A stretch of 15,333 nt of DNA from Planoprotostelium fungivorum (taxonomy: Eukaryota > Evosea > Variosea > Cavosteliida > Cavosteliaceae). This document shows positions 15,022 to 15,333 of this stretch, piece by piece. Within the stretch, counting starts at the first letter, position 1. Each line of letters opens with the position of its first letter. Below the pieces are notes generated by a model that saw nothing but the letters and a program-made list of their open reading frames with translations, ran no database searches and was not told the DNA's origin. The translations under genes and the position numbers were made by a program. The stretch is from assembly GCA_003024175.1 (NCBI GenBank), contig MDYQ01000293.1, forward strand, positions 1 through 15,333, written 5' to 3'.

Positions 15022-15333
15022 TCAGGAAATCGTCGATTTCAGAAACTCCTGAGACCACCACCGGCGGTCTTGTGTGTTCAGATCTCTTCTCGACGCCTGA
15101 GATGATCGTGACCTTCCATTCGCCGCAGCTCCCTCACCTCTGACGGGTCTATCGACTCGCTCTTGAGAAAGTCGTCGATGTCTCGAGTGGCCAGACATCC
15201 CACTCGTCTGTGAAATCCTCTGTCATCGTCATTCATCACACAACGTTTACGCCTGGTGATGGGATATTGGGTTATGATGACGTCATGATACGTCACCACA
15301 TCGGATGAAACGCGGCTGGGAACCCGAAGTTCC
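15022..15333 (-). CDS. Hypothetical protein, partial at the right edge
   Basis: The frame is open from the window edge to a GTGAGG donor at 15137 (exon 15138-15333). It encodes TRRKRCVMNDDDRGFHRRVG and RDIDDFLKSESIDPSE. A 41-nt intron (15097-15137, acceptor CATCTCAG) leads to a short exon encoding DRRWWSQEFLKSTIS and a TGA at 15022. A different frame of the same region runs to TAG at 14978 and contains SEIDDFLNAEWNGAG, echoing the IDDFL of the first exon. Reaching it would need a 25-nt intron or another donor. The family is unknown; the start lies beyond the window. Confidence 0.5.

Overview
The window looks like nuclear DNA of a compact, probably unicellular eukaryote. Genes are close together, and almost every host gene is cut by tiny GT-AG introns (mostly 36-71 nt, many 38-45 nt, donor usually GTGAG or GTAAG). 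Three genes resemble eukaryotic families: the nucleolar ribosome-assembly protein Utp13/TBL3, an alkaline ceramidase and a rolling-stone-like membrane protein. I cannot name the species. Intron models were built by eye from conserved protein motifs, reading frame and splice signals; no alignment or search was run.

Left part (1-5700). A Utp13/TBL3 C-terminal fragment (+) ends 24 bp from a convergent alkaline ceramidase gene (-, seven exons). Then come a Lys/Glu-rich gene (-), a divergently arranged seven-exon rolling-stone-like gene (+), a poorly resolved minus-strand locus (4209-5212) that includes a frame interrupted by TGA codons, and a small two-exon Cys-containing protein (+, 5250-5552). 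A 13-bp-arm hairpin follows at 5652-5685.

Middle (5825-12966). A Ty3/gypsy-type LTR retrotransposon with a C-terminal chromodomain (chromovirus) lies on the minus strand. It has 237-bp and 135-bp LTRs that are identical by eye except for one 102-bp internal deletion in the 3' LTR. The coding region is in three pieces: ORF1 (N-terminal Gag), ORF2 (C-terminal capsid, CCHC zinc knuckle, aspartic protease and a long unrecognised segment) and ORF3 (RT, RNase H, integrase, chromodomain). ORF2 and ORF3 are in the same frame, separated by one TGA. ORF1 and ORF2 differ in frame by a 10-bp direct duplication that exactly accounts for the shift. The element therefore looks young but damaged, unless the TGA is a real recoding or reinitiation signal.

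Right part (12967-15333). The element lies directly against exon 7 of a minus-strand host gene (start 14331) that encodes an N-terminal hydrophobic segment, a coiled coil and a series of short acidic phase-0 exons. It appears to break that gene, whose possible continuation is at 5679-5824. A roughly 690-bp non-coding stretch contains a 16-bp perfect palindrome upstream of this gene. A partial minus-strand gene runs off the right edge.

Most notable: the near-intact chromovirus and its three separable lesions, the host gene it interrupts, and the modular introns and exons of that gene. I saw no CRISPR array, rRNA or tRNA gene.
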